Below are positions 24,407 through 32,092 of a stretch of 64,000 nt of DNA, piece by piece. The first letter of the stretch is position 1. Every line of letters starts with the position of its first letter. The stretch lies in NCBI GenBank assembly GCA_021154885.1, contig JAJKHS010000077.1, forward strand, positions 62,001 through 126,000, given 5' to 3'. This stretch comes from Thermoanaerobaculum sp. GTDB lineage: Bacteria; Acidobacteriota; Thermoanaerobaculia; Multivoradales; UBA5704. The position numbers were made by a program, and so were the translations under genes. A model generated the notes under the pieces. That model was not told where the DNA came from, did no database searches, and worked only from the letters and a program-made list of their open reading frames with translations.

Positions 24407-26023
24407 CTACGGATCGGCAGCACCGAAGCGGCGCTCATACTCCTTCGCCTCGGCTTGCACGTCCTGCGGCGGCTCGGTGCAGCCCTTGCCATGGAGCATC
24501 ACGGCGACGAAGCCTCGCAGCAGGCCGGCCGCGTGCGCCTTGCGGAGGGCGTCCGCCTGGGACGGCGCGGCGAGGAGGGCGCGCTCCAGCGTGAGGCGTT
24601 CCCAGCCGGTCCGCCCGATCTCTTCGCAGAGAGCCTTCACCTCCGCGTCGGAGAGTTTGGGCGGCATCTCCTCGAAGACGTCGTAGCTGTAATAAGCGGA
24701 CGCCTCTTCCGGGGCCGCGGGTCCGGGCACACCGCCGACGACCCCCTGGGGATCGCGGTCCGTGGGGATCTTCGCCAACTCGGCCTGGGTGACCGTGGCG
24801 CCCGTGCTGATCCGCCGCTCGTAGTGGAGGGGCGGCTCGGCCGAAACCGTGATGACGTCCTCGACCGCCTCGGGCTGCACTGCGGCCGTATCCCGCGGCG
24901 GGTTGACCGGCACCACCCGGGTGATCGGCTGGAGACCCGCGGGCGCCGTGGCCTGATCGTCGACCGCCACCAGGCTCGTATAGACCGTCACCAGGTGATG
25001 CCGCAGGCCGAGCTCGGTGATTCCCCGCCGGACCTCGCTCGGGCTGCCTCCCTCCGTCAGGCTGGCCGTCAGCGCTTCGATCTTCTTGCGCGCCCAGAGC
25101 TTGTCGATCCCCGCGCCCTTGACGTCGGCGGCCGCGGCGAACGAGTCCGTCCAGGCGTTGCCGCCGGGCGGCATCACCATGAGCAGCGAGTAGCGCTCGC
25201 CATCCACCTCTTCGGAGTAGTAGACGGCCCGCGGCTCGCGCCCCACGGCCGGCGTCCACTCCAGGACGAGGTCCGCGTCGGCCGGCGCGACGCCCTTCTC
25301 CAGATCGACGGCGTAGCGGAATTGCTTTCCCTTTGCCACCGTGATCGCGTGACTCGGGCTCTCCACCGCCGCCAGCGGAAAGCCGGGGTTGAGGTCGGCG
25401 TGGAAGGCGAAAGGGTTGATGGGCGCGGAGCCCCGCCGCAGAACGGGCGGCAGCCGGAGGCGCCGGCCTCCGGGCACCGTCCCCGCCTCCGGATGCGGGG
25501 CCACGACCATGGGCAACCGCAGGCCGAAACGGCCGTGCTCCCAGCGCACCACCTGCTGGAGCTCGACGGCGACCTCCACCGTCTCCCCCGGGCCGATGTG
25601 GGCCACGGCGGTGGTGAAGACGTCCGGCCGCTGCTGCTCGACGAGACTCGCCTTCACCCCCTGCTGCTTCGCGGCTTCATAGGTCTGCCGCGCCTCCTCC
25701 TTCTCCAGGATGGAGCCCAGGATCGTGCGGTTCCCCACCTTCATGCGCAGGGTGTCGACCGCCGCGTCCGCCGGCAGGGGAAAGATATAGATTCCCTCCA
25801 CCCATTCTCTGGAAACGTTTTTGAAGATCTGGGTGATCTTAGTGCGGGCGATGATGCCCGTCACCTTCAGCTCGACGGTGGCGCCGAGAACGGGCGCGGG
25901 CACCGCGCCGTCCTTGCCGTTGAGGAACAATCCCTGCCGGCTGTCCGCTCCCCACGCGAGGCCACTGCCGATGCCGGCGAAGAACAAACAAAGCGTTGCC
26001 TTTCGAACGAAAATCGATCGCAT
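24407..26023 (-). CDS. VIT-domain protein lacking the VWA core, with a TonB-plug-like segment
   Basis: 538 aa from the ATG at 26023 (GGGAGG upstream). Signal peptide about 1-25. The VIT domain covers about 30-165: VTGIIARTKITQIFKN, EGIYIFPLPADAAVD, GNRTILGSILEKEEARQTYE. In related proteins a VWA domain follows; here RYSLLMVMPP goes almost directly to LWARKKIEAL and LGLRHHLVTVYTSLVAVD, the region that normally comes after VWA. Near residue 385 is ITVSAEPPLHYERRISTGAT and LAKIPTDRDP, which reads like the plug of an acidobacterial TonB-dependent receptor. Function unknown; periplasmic or surface location inferred. Confidence 0.8.
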   Translation of the reverse strand: MRSIFVRKATLCLFFAGIGSGLAWGADSRQGLFLNGKDGAVPAPVLGATVELKVTGIIARTKITQIFKNVSREWVEGIYIFPLPADAAVDTLRMKVGNRTILGSILEKEEARQTYEAAKQQGVKASLVEQQRPDVFTTAVAHIGPGETVEVAVELQQVVRWEHGRFGLRLPMVVAPHPEAGTVPGGRRLRLPPVLRRGSAPINPFAFHADLNPGFPLAAVESPSHAITVAKGKQFRYAVDLEKGVAPADADLVLEWTPAVGREPRAVYYSEEVDGERYSLLMVMPPGGNAWTDSFAAAADVKGAGIDKLWARKKIEALTASLTEGGSPSEVRRGITELGLRHHLVTVYTSLVAVDDQATAPAGLQPITRVVPVNPPRDTAAVQPEAVEDVITVSAEPPLHYERRISTGATVTQAELAKIPTDRDPQGVVGGVPGPAAPEEASAYYSYDVFEEMPPKLSDAEVKALCEEIGRTGWERLTLERALLAAPSQADALRKAHAAGLLRGFVAVMLHGKGCTEPPQDVQAEAKEYERRFGAADP

Positions 26024-26282
26024 TGCAAACCTCCCAAAAATTGGGGCCGTCCTCAAGCGGCGACGGACCCGTAAAGCGTTGCGTCCCTAAAACGCAAGGC
26101 GGATGCCAGGCCGGCTGGGATTTGACAAATCCTTTACAAATAGGGGGTTGAGAGAACCGAGGAGAGATCGCCGCAGCGACGGATTCAAACAGGTGAATCG
26201 CGGAAATTCAATTTTATGCCGCGGAGTGCGGAGGAATCCAGAAAAGAATACTTTCCGTCCTGAGGAGAGGACGGGGTGCTCG

Positions 26283-27569
26283 TTACCCCCGCGCCCCCCG
26301 AATCATCGCCTCCAGATTGTCCAATCCCCGTCGCACCTCCTCCATCGAGGGTCCGAACGACAGGCGGACGTGCTGGTGGAAGCGCGAGAGGCGCTGGGAG
26401 CGGCGGTGGCCGGGGTTGACGTCGAAGAAGAGGCCGGGGACGCAGATCACCTTGTGATCCAGCGCGGCGCGGAAGAAGGCCATGCCGTCCGAGAGCGGCT
26501 CGGGCAGGTCGCGCACCGAGACGAAGGCGTAGAAGGTGCCGGCGGGCTCGGGGTAGATCCGCATCCCCATCTCGTGCGCCCGGCGCAGCAGCAGCTCACG
26601 CTTGGGCAGGAAGGTCTCGCGGATCGCCCGCGCCTCGGCCAACACCTTCTCCGGTTCCATCAGCGCGACCGCCGCCCGCTGCTGCGGCCGCGAGCCGCCG
26701 CCGTCGAGAAACGAGCCGGCGCTTTCGATGGTCTCGATGACCGAACGCGGCCCGAGCGTCCAGGTCACCCGCCAGCCGGGATAGCGCCAGTTCTTGGTGA
26801 GGCCGTCGACGATCACCACCGGATCGCGGTCCACGTCCTCGACATAGCGCGCGGCGCTCACCATGGGGCCGGGCTCGCCGTCGCCGAAGCTCCAGACGTA
26901 GTGGGAGTAGAACTCGTCGATCAGCAGCGTGCAGTCGAGGTCGCGCCCCACGGCCACCCAGCCCGCCAGCTCGCCGCCCGAGACGACCTTGCCCATGGGG
27001 TTGCACGGGTTCGAGAAGAGGATCACCGCGAGCCCGCGGCCCAGCACCTCGCGGCGGAGGTCCTCGACGCCGAAGCTGTACCCCTGCTCGCGGCGCAGCA
27101 GGATGGGGGTGGGCGAGACCAGCCGGAAGATGTCCAGCAGCTCTTCGTAGGCCGTGTAGTCCGGCAGGAAGTGACCAAGGTTCACCCGGTCTAGAGTGGC
27201 CACGGCGCGGGTGAGGGCCGCCCGGCCGCCGCCGGAGATCGCCACGTTCTCCGCCGTGTACTGGGAGGGCATCCCCTTGCGATAGAGCCGGTTGTAAAGC
27301 GACGCCACGGCCTCCCTCAGCTCCCAGACACCGGCCACGGGCGCGTAGTAGTGGTCCGCGGGATCGATGTCGATGGCCGTCACCCGCGGCGGCGCCCCGG
27401 GCAGCGGTCCCGTCTCCGGCTGACCCTGGCCGAGGTTCGACCACTCCGGGTCCCCCGTCCTGTAGCCGCGGGCTGTGGCCTCCTGCGTGACGTAGACCAC
27501 GCCCGTCCGGGGGACGGACCGGAAAGCCTGGAGGGTCGAGGGGGTGGAGGGGGAGCTGGGCGTGGTCAT
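26283..27569 (-). CDS. PLP-dependent aminotransferase, class I/II
   Basis: 428 aa. Fold-type I residues are visible: Asp218 and Tyr221 in LLIDEFYSHY (pyridine nitrogen and ring oxygen contacts), and the Schiff-base Lys259 in VDGLTKNWRYPGWRVTW. The N-terminal HYYAPVAGVWELREAVA and the FSNPCNPMGKVVSG stretch are typical of aspartate/aromatic aminotransferases. Substrate not certain. The gene is divergent from mntA, with about 65 bases between. Confidence 0.88.
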   Translation of the reverse strand: MTTPSSPSTPSTLQAFRSVPRTGVVYVTQEATARGYRTGDPEWSNLGQGQPETGPLPGAPPRVTAIDIDPADHYYAPVAGVWELREAVASLYNRLYRKGMPSQYTAENVAISGGGRAALTRAVATLDRVNLGHFLPDYTAYEELLDIFRLVSPTPILLRREQGYSFGVEDLRREVLGRGLAVILFSNPCNPMGKVVSGGELAGWVAVGRDLDCTLLIDEFYSHYVWSFGDGEPGPMVSAARYVEDVDRDPVVIVDGLTKNWRYPGWRVTWTLGPRSVIETIESAGSFLDGGGSRPQQRAAVALMEPEKVLAEARAIRETFLPKRELLLRRAHEMGMRIYPEPAGTFYAFVSVRDLPEPLSDGMAFFRAALDHKVICVPGLFFDVNPGHRRSQRLSRFHQHVRLSFGPSMEEVRRGLDNLEAMIRGARG

Positions 27570-27621
27570 GGGGGCGGAAGGGTAGCATGGAGGGCCGCAG
27601 ACAAGCTCCCCCGAGGGGCTC

Positions 27622-27627
27622 TATAAT
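27622..27627 (+). promoter_or_regulatory. -10 box of the mntA-hepT operon
   Basis: A perfect TATAAT that would place the transcript start at or next to the mntA ATG (27634). No ribosome site is seen between, so the mRNA may be leaderless. Confidence 0.45.
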
Positions 27628-27633
27628 CGAGCC

Positions 27634-27933
27634 ATGAAAGAAAGGCCGGTCGACCGTTACATCCATACGCTACGCCAGCTCCTTCCGGAGCTCGCCCAGA
27701 AGTATCACGTCAGCTCCCTGGAGGTTTTCGGCTCGTTCGTGCGAGACGAGCAAACCTCGGAGAGCGACCTCGACGTGCTGGTGACGTTCTCGAAGACACC
27801 CGGCTTGTTGCGGTTCATCAGCCTCGAAAACTTTCTCGGCGACCTGCTGGGCGTCAAAGTGGACTTGGTGATGAAGACCGCGTTGAGGCCTCACATCGGT
27901 CAGAGAATTCTGAGCGAGGCCGTTCCTGTATGA
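27634..27933 (+). CDS. mntA: MntA-type minimal nucleotidyltransferase antitoxin
   Basis: 99 aa. The nucleotidyltransferase signature GSX10DXD is complete: Gly33-Ser34, Asp45, Asp47 (VFGSFVRDEQ..SDLDVLV). In characterised MntA/HepT pairs MntA adds AMP units to a tyrosine of the HEPN toxin and silences it. The gene overlaps hepT by ATGA. Lower GC than its neighbours suggests acquisition. Confidence 0.88.
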   Translation: MKERPVDRYIHTLRQLLPELAQKYHVSSLEVFGSFVRDEQTSESDLDVLVTFSKTPGLLRFISLENFLGDLLGVKVDLVMKTALRPHIGQRILSEAVPV

Positions 27934-28286
27934 GTGATCGCACCTATCTCGATTTCCTTCAGGACATCCTGTACTGTCTCCAGAAGGCGCAGAGTTTCAT
28001 TGCAGGAATGACTTTTGAGGAGTTCTCGACAGACGAGAAAACTCACTTTGCTGTCGTCCGAGCTTTCGAAATTGTTGGAGAAGCTGTCAAGCGGCTTCCA
28101 CCGGGCTTGAAGAACCAATACCCAGCTCTACCCTGGCGTGAGATGGCCGGTATGCGAGACAAGCTGATCCATGATTATTTCGGCGTGAATCTCCAAGTGG
28201 TCTGGGAGACGGCTCTCGACGAGGCTCCCGTGCTGGAGTCTGCGATGCGTTTGCTTCTCGCGAACGAGAACCCGGATCAGGGATAG
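27930..28286 (+). CDS. hepT: HepT-type HEPN RNase toxin (DUF86)
   Basis: 118 aa. The HEPN active-site motif RX4HXY is intact at Arg76, His81, Tyr83 (MRDKLIHDYFG). The rest is the four-helix bundle of DUF86 proteins, with IVGEAVKRLP in helix 3. HepT is an RNase restrained by MntA-mediated AMPylation of the motif tyrosine. It ends 10 bases inside the convergent pseudouridine synthase gene, so the TA pair was inserted very close to that gene's end. Confidence 0.88.
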   Translation: MSDRTYLDFLQDILYCLQKAQSFIAGMTFEEFSTDEKTHFAVVRAFEIVGEAVKRLPPGLKNQYPALPWREMAGMRDKLIHDYFGVNLQVVWETALDEAPVLESAMRLLLANENPDQG

Positions 28287-28942
28287 CACCCCATCCCCAT
28301 CTCCCGCAACGCCCCCGCCAGATCCTCCGGCGCCGGCGCCACGATCCGCAGCCGCTCGCCCGTCGCGGGGTGATCGAATTCCAGCGACAGGGCGTGGAGG
28401 GCCAGGCGGTGGAGGCCAAAGCGCTCGCGGAAGAGGCGGTTGTGCTCTCCCTTGCCGTAGCGGACGTCGCCGATCAGGGGGTGGCTGATGTGTTTGAAGT
28501 GGCGGCGGATCTGGTGGAGCCTCCCCGTCAGCGGCCGCGCCTCCATCAGGGCGTAGCGCTCGAAGACGGCGAGGCGGCGGTATTCGGTGATCGCCGGCAC
28601 CCGCGGCCCGCCCGGCGAGCGCGGGACGGGTGAGTCGATCACCCCCGCCTCCGGCGGAATGCCCCGCACCAAGGCCAGATAGCGCTTCTCCACCCCGCCG
28701 GACTCCCACTGTTCCTGCAGCCGCCGCGCCGTGCCGGAGTCCAGAGCCAGCAGCAGCGCGCCGCTCGTGGCGCGATCCAGCCGGTGGACCGGGTAGACGT
28801 GCCGTCCCAGGAGAGTGCGGACAAGCTGAAGGACGACGACCTTCTCCCGCGACATCCCCCGGTGCACGGCGAGGCCGGAGGGCTTGCCGGCGACCACCAG
28901 CAGGTCGTCCCGATAGAGCAGCGGGATCTCCGGGAGGCTCAC
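28277..28942 (-). CDS. RluA-family RNA pseudouridine synthase (TruC-like)
   Basis: 221 aa from the GTG at 28942, overlapping the upstream kinase stop as GTGA. Catalytic motif HRLDRATSGALLLA with the active Asp; TGRLHQIRRHFKHISHPLIGD is the second RluA signature. There is no S4 domain and the protein is short, like TruC (tRNA U65) or single-domain RluA. It isomerises uridine to pseudouridine in tRNA or rRNA. Confidence 0.9.
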   Translation of the reverse strand: MSLPEIPLLYRDDLLVVAGKPSGLAVHRGMSREKVVVLQLVRTLLGRHVYPVHRLDRATSGALLLALDSGTARRLQEQWESGGVEKRYLALVRGIPPEAGVIDSPVPRSPGGPRVPAITEYRRLAVFERYALMEARPLTGRLHQIRRHFKHISHPLIGDVRYGKGEHNRLFRERFGLHRLALHALSLEFDHPATGERLRIVAPAPEDLAGALREMGMGCYP

Positions 28943-30348
28943 AGCCGGAAACGCAGCCGCCGGCGCTCCGGCGAGATCGTCTCCTCGAAGCTCCGCCTGA
29001 CCTGGCCCGGCCACTCGCAGGTGAACTGGTGCTTTCCCGGGTCGAGGCTCTGGGTCAGCGGCGTGAAGCCGGCGTGACGGCCGTCGATGGTGACGTGACA
29101 GCTCCCCGGCTCGCTGGTGATCTCCACCTCGACGGGCTTGGCTCCGGTGCTCCTGTCCGCCGGCTGCGGCGCGGGCGTGGGAGCTGGGAGAGCATCCTGC
29201 GGCGTTCCCGCAGGCGCCACAGGCGAAGGCGCCGGCGTGGCCGAGACCTGGGGAGTGGGGGAGACTCTCTGCGCTCCCCGCCCGCCAAAGAGAAGAAGGG
29301 CGCCCACCACCAGGAGCCCTGCCAGACCGGCCCACCCCAGTACCCAGGGCAGAGCCCGGCGCCGCGTCGCCACCTGCGGCATGGCCTGAGGTGGCAGAGA
29401 GTCCTTTACAGGCCCTGCCGTCCCTGCTGTCCCTGCCGTCCCTTCGCCCACCGCCACCGCCAGCTCCCGGGCCAGCTCGCCGCAGGTCGCATAGCGGTCC
29501 GCGGGCTCCTTGGCCAGCGCCTGGGCCAGCACCCGGTCCACGGCCGGCGAGAGCGCGGCATTGATCGCCCCCGGCCGTTCGGGCTCGGCCTGGAGGACCT
29601 TGTAGAGCATCGAGTGGGCGTTGGCGCCATCGAAGGGGAGCCGGCCGGTGAGCATCTGGTAGAGCAGGACGCCGAGCGAGAACTGGTCCGAGCGGCCGTC
29701 GAGCGTCTTGCCCTGGATCTGCTCCGGCGACATGTAGGCCGGCGTACCGAGGGCGATCCCGGTCTGCGTCACGTCGAGAGAGACGAGCTTGGCGATGCCG
29801 AAGTCGGTGATCTTCACGATCGTCTCGCGCCCCTCTTCGGCGAGGAGGACGTTGCCCGGCTTGACGTCGCGGTGCACGATGCCGCGCCGGTGGGCGTAGT
29901 CGAGGCCCGCGGCGATCTGGCGCCCGAGCTCGGCGACCTCGGCGGGAGCGAGCGGCGGCCCGGTCTTCAGCCGCTCGTCCAGGCTGATGCCCGGCACGTA
30001 CTCCAGGGCGATGCAGTAGGAGTCGCCGGTCTCGAAGGCGTCGTAGACGGTGGCGATGTTGGGGTGGGAGAGCCGGCCTGCAGCCCGCAGCTCCACCTCG
30101 AAGCGCAACCGGGTCTCCGCCCGTGCCGCCTCGCTCACCCCGGGCTCGATGCGAATCTCCTTGATCGCCACCTGCCGGCCGATGACCCGGTCCTCGGCCA
30201 GGTAGACCGATCCCATGCCGCCGCGGCCGAGGAGACGGACGGTCTCGAAGCGGCCGAGCCGCCGCGGGGCTGCAACTCCGGATCGATCGCCGGCGCGGTC
30301 GGTACGGGTGGTGTCTTCGGAATCGCGGCTCATGGCCCACGCGCCCAT
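28939..30348 (-). CDS. Membrane Ser/Thr protein kinase with PEGA-like C-terminus
   Basis: 469 aa (an ATG at 30333 would remove five residues). Kinase domain about 34-300: glycine loop GRGGMGSV at 41-48, Lys63 in AIKE, HRDVKPGN at 159-166, DFG at 182-184, and APE-equivalent SPEQ. A run GTAGTAGTAG follows at about 315, encoded by the same 9-bp GTCCCTGCC step as the intergenic palindromes. One transmembrane helix at about 341-360, then a Pro-rich stretch and a PEGA-like beta domain (VEVEITSEPGSCHVTIDGRHAGFTPL). It is translationally coupled to the pseudouridine synthase. Confidence 0.9.
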   Translation of the reverse strand: MGAWAMSRDSEDTTRTDRAGDRSGVAAPRRLGRFETVRLLGRGGMGSVYLAEDRVIGRQVAIKEIRIEPGVSEAARAETRLRFEVELRAAGRLSHPNIATVYDAFETGDSYCIALEYVPGISLDERLKTGPPLAPAEVAELGRQIAAGLDYAHRRGIVHRDVKPGNVLLAEEGRETIVKITDFGIAKLVSLDVTQTGIALGTPAYMSPEQIQGKTLDGRSDQFSLGVLLYQMLTGRLPFDGANAHSMLYKVLQAEPERPGAINAALSPAVDRVLAQALAKEPADRYATCGELARELAVAVGEGTAGTAGTAGPVKDSLPPQAMPQVATRRRALPWVLGWAGLAGLLVVGALLLFGGRGAQRVSPTPQVSATPAPSPVAPAGTPQDALPAPTPAPQPADRSTGAKPVEVEITSEPGSCHVTIDGRHAGFTPLTQSLDPGKHQFTCEWPGQVRRSFEETISPERRRLRFRL

Positions 30349-30465
30349 GCGGATCGGTCCGGAGCACTCCGGATCCAGTCCCGAAGCAGTCTAGCGCACA
30401 CCCCCGAAGACACTGAGCACCACGGATGCTGAGATTCCAGGGTTCCGCGGTTACAATCGGCGCAG

Positions 30466-32079
30466 ATGACGCAGACACGCACCGACGCCTCGACGGCTGG
30501 GCTGTCGGGAACTTTCGACTCGCGAAGCTGGCTGAAGGATGCCCGGTCCCCCGGGAAGGTCCTCGCTCTGACCCTCCTGTTTCATCCCGACTCCCGGCGC
30601 GTCGGCGAGTGGACCGCCCTGAGCGAGATCCTCCTGGGCCGGGAGGCCCTCGTCTCCCGCAACTATCCCGAGCTCATCTCCCCCGACGGGCTGCCGGGGG
30701 GGCCGCTCGCCGACCGCTACATCAGCCGCCGGCCGATCCAGCTCCAGCCGGGTCCCGAGCAGAGCGTCGTGCTCTCCCTGGGCGAGAGCCGGACGCGGGT
30801 TGACGCCGACGGCACCCCCGTCCTCGCCTCCCGCGAGCTCGCGGCGGCCGAGTTGGAGCGGGGCGTGGTCATCGAGCTGGCCGGCCGGGTCGTGATGCTG
30901 CTCCACTGGCTGTCCCAGAGCCCGCTCACCGAGCCCGCCGGCCGCCTGGGCCTGGTGGGCGAGAGCGACCGGATCGCCCGGGTGCGCGGCGACGTCCGCC
31001 GCGTCGCCGACCTGGACGTGCCGGTGATGCTGCGCGGCGAGACCGGGACGGGCAAGGAGCTGGTGGCCCGGGCGATCCACGACGCCAGCCCTCGCCGCTC
31101 CGGCCCCTTCATCGCCATCAACCTGGGCGCGATCCAGACCTCGCTGGTGGCCTCGGAGCTGTTCGGCGCGGTCAAGGGCGCCTTCACCGGCTCCGTCCAG
31201 AACCAGGAGGGCTACTTCCGCCGCGCCCACGGCGGCACCCTGTTCCTGGACGAGGTGGGGGAGGCCCCGCCTGAGGTCCAGGTGATGCTGCTCCGGGCTC
31301 TGGAGACGCGGGAGATCCATCCGGTGGGCAGCCAGGCGCCGCAGCGCGTCGACGTGCGCGTCCTGGCCGCCACCGACACCGACCTGGAGGCGAGCGTCGA
31401 GGCCGGCGACTTCCGGGCTCCTCTCCTTCATCGCCTTTCCGGCTACGAGATCTGGCTGCCCCCTCTGCGCGAGCGCCGAGAGGACCTCGGCCGCCTCCTC
31501 GTCCACTTCCTGCGCCAGGAGCTGGCGGCCACCGGCGAGGCCCAGCGCCTCGACGCCGAGACCTGGCTCCCCGCCCACCTCGTCTCCCGCCTCGCCGGCT
31601 ACCCCTGGCCGGGCAACGTGCGGCAGCTTCGCAACCTGGTGCGGCAGATCGTCATCGGCAGCCGCGGCCTGGCGCGCCTGGAGGCCGGTCCGGTCGTCGA
31701 GCGGCTGCTCCAGACCGACGGCGGCGGCGAGGATCCCCGCGGCTCCCTCTCCATGCCCATGCCTACTCCCACGCCGGCCGAGCCCCTGCAGCCGGACCGG
31801 CGCAAGCCGGCCGACATCTCCGAAGCGGAGCTGATCGCCGCCCTGCGGGCCCACCGCTGGGACCTCCAGGCCACGGCCGCCGGCCTTCACATCTCTCGTC
31901 CCTCGCTTTACGCTCTCATTGAAAGCTCACCCGGAGTCCGCAAGGCAGGGGACCTCGGCGCCGAGGAGATTGCTCGCTGCTGGGAGGAGTGCGGCGGCGA
32001 TCTGGACGCCATGGTCGACCGCCTGGAGGTGTCGCGCAAGGCCCTGGCCCGCAGGCTCCGGGAGATGAAGCTCGCTTAA
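30466..32079 (+). CDS. FHA-like sigma-54-dependent transcriptional activator
   Basis: 537 aa. The N-terminal ~145 residues look FHA-like (LLGREALVSRNYPE, DRYISRRPIQL), a domain that binds phosphothreonine. The AAA+ domain follows from about 161: Walker A GETGTGKE at 191-198, sigma-54-contact loop GAFTGS at 238-243, Walker B GGTLFLDE at 256-263, and PWPGNVRQLRNLV. The C-terminus has two Fis-like helix-turn-helix stretches. The canonical loop is GAFTGA; the last Ala is Ser here, and the core Phe-Thr-Gly is kept. Placed between two Ser/Thr kinases, it is a plausible phospho-dependent output of them. Confidence 0.88.
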   Translation: MTQTRTDASTAGLSGTFDSRSWLKDARSPGKVLALTLLFHPDSRRVGEWTALSEILLGREALVSRNYPELISPDGLPGGPLADRYISRRPIQLQPGPEQSVVLSLGESRTRVDADGTPVLASRELAAAELERGVVIELAGRVVMLLHWLSQSPLTEPAGRLGLVGESDRIARVRGDVRRVADLDVPVMLRGETGTGKELVARAIHDASPRRSGPFIAINLGAIQTSLVASELFGAVKGAFTGSVQNQEGYFRRAHGGTLFLDEVGEAPPEVQVMLLRALETREIHPVGSQAPQRVDVRVLAATDTDLEASVEAGDFRAPLLHRLSGYEIWLPPLRERREDLGRLLVHFLRQELAATGEAQRLDAETWLPAHLVSRLAGYPWPGNVRQLRNLVRQIVIGSRGLARLEAGPVVERLLQTDGGGEDPRGSLSMPMPTPTPAEPLQPDRRKPADISEAELIAALRAHRWDLQATAAGLHISRPSLYALIESSPGVRKAGDLGAEEIARCWEECGGDLDAMVDRLEVSRKALARRLREMKLA

Positions 32080-32092
32080 GCTCGGAGGACGC

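Noticed and set aside
26024-26282. Gene in the gap before the VIT gene
   Set aside because: The plus-strand frame from 26103 enters the antisense of the aminotransferase; no start site or family pattern in the first 180 bases.
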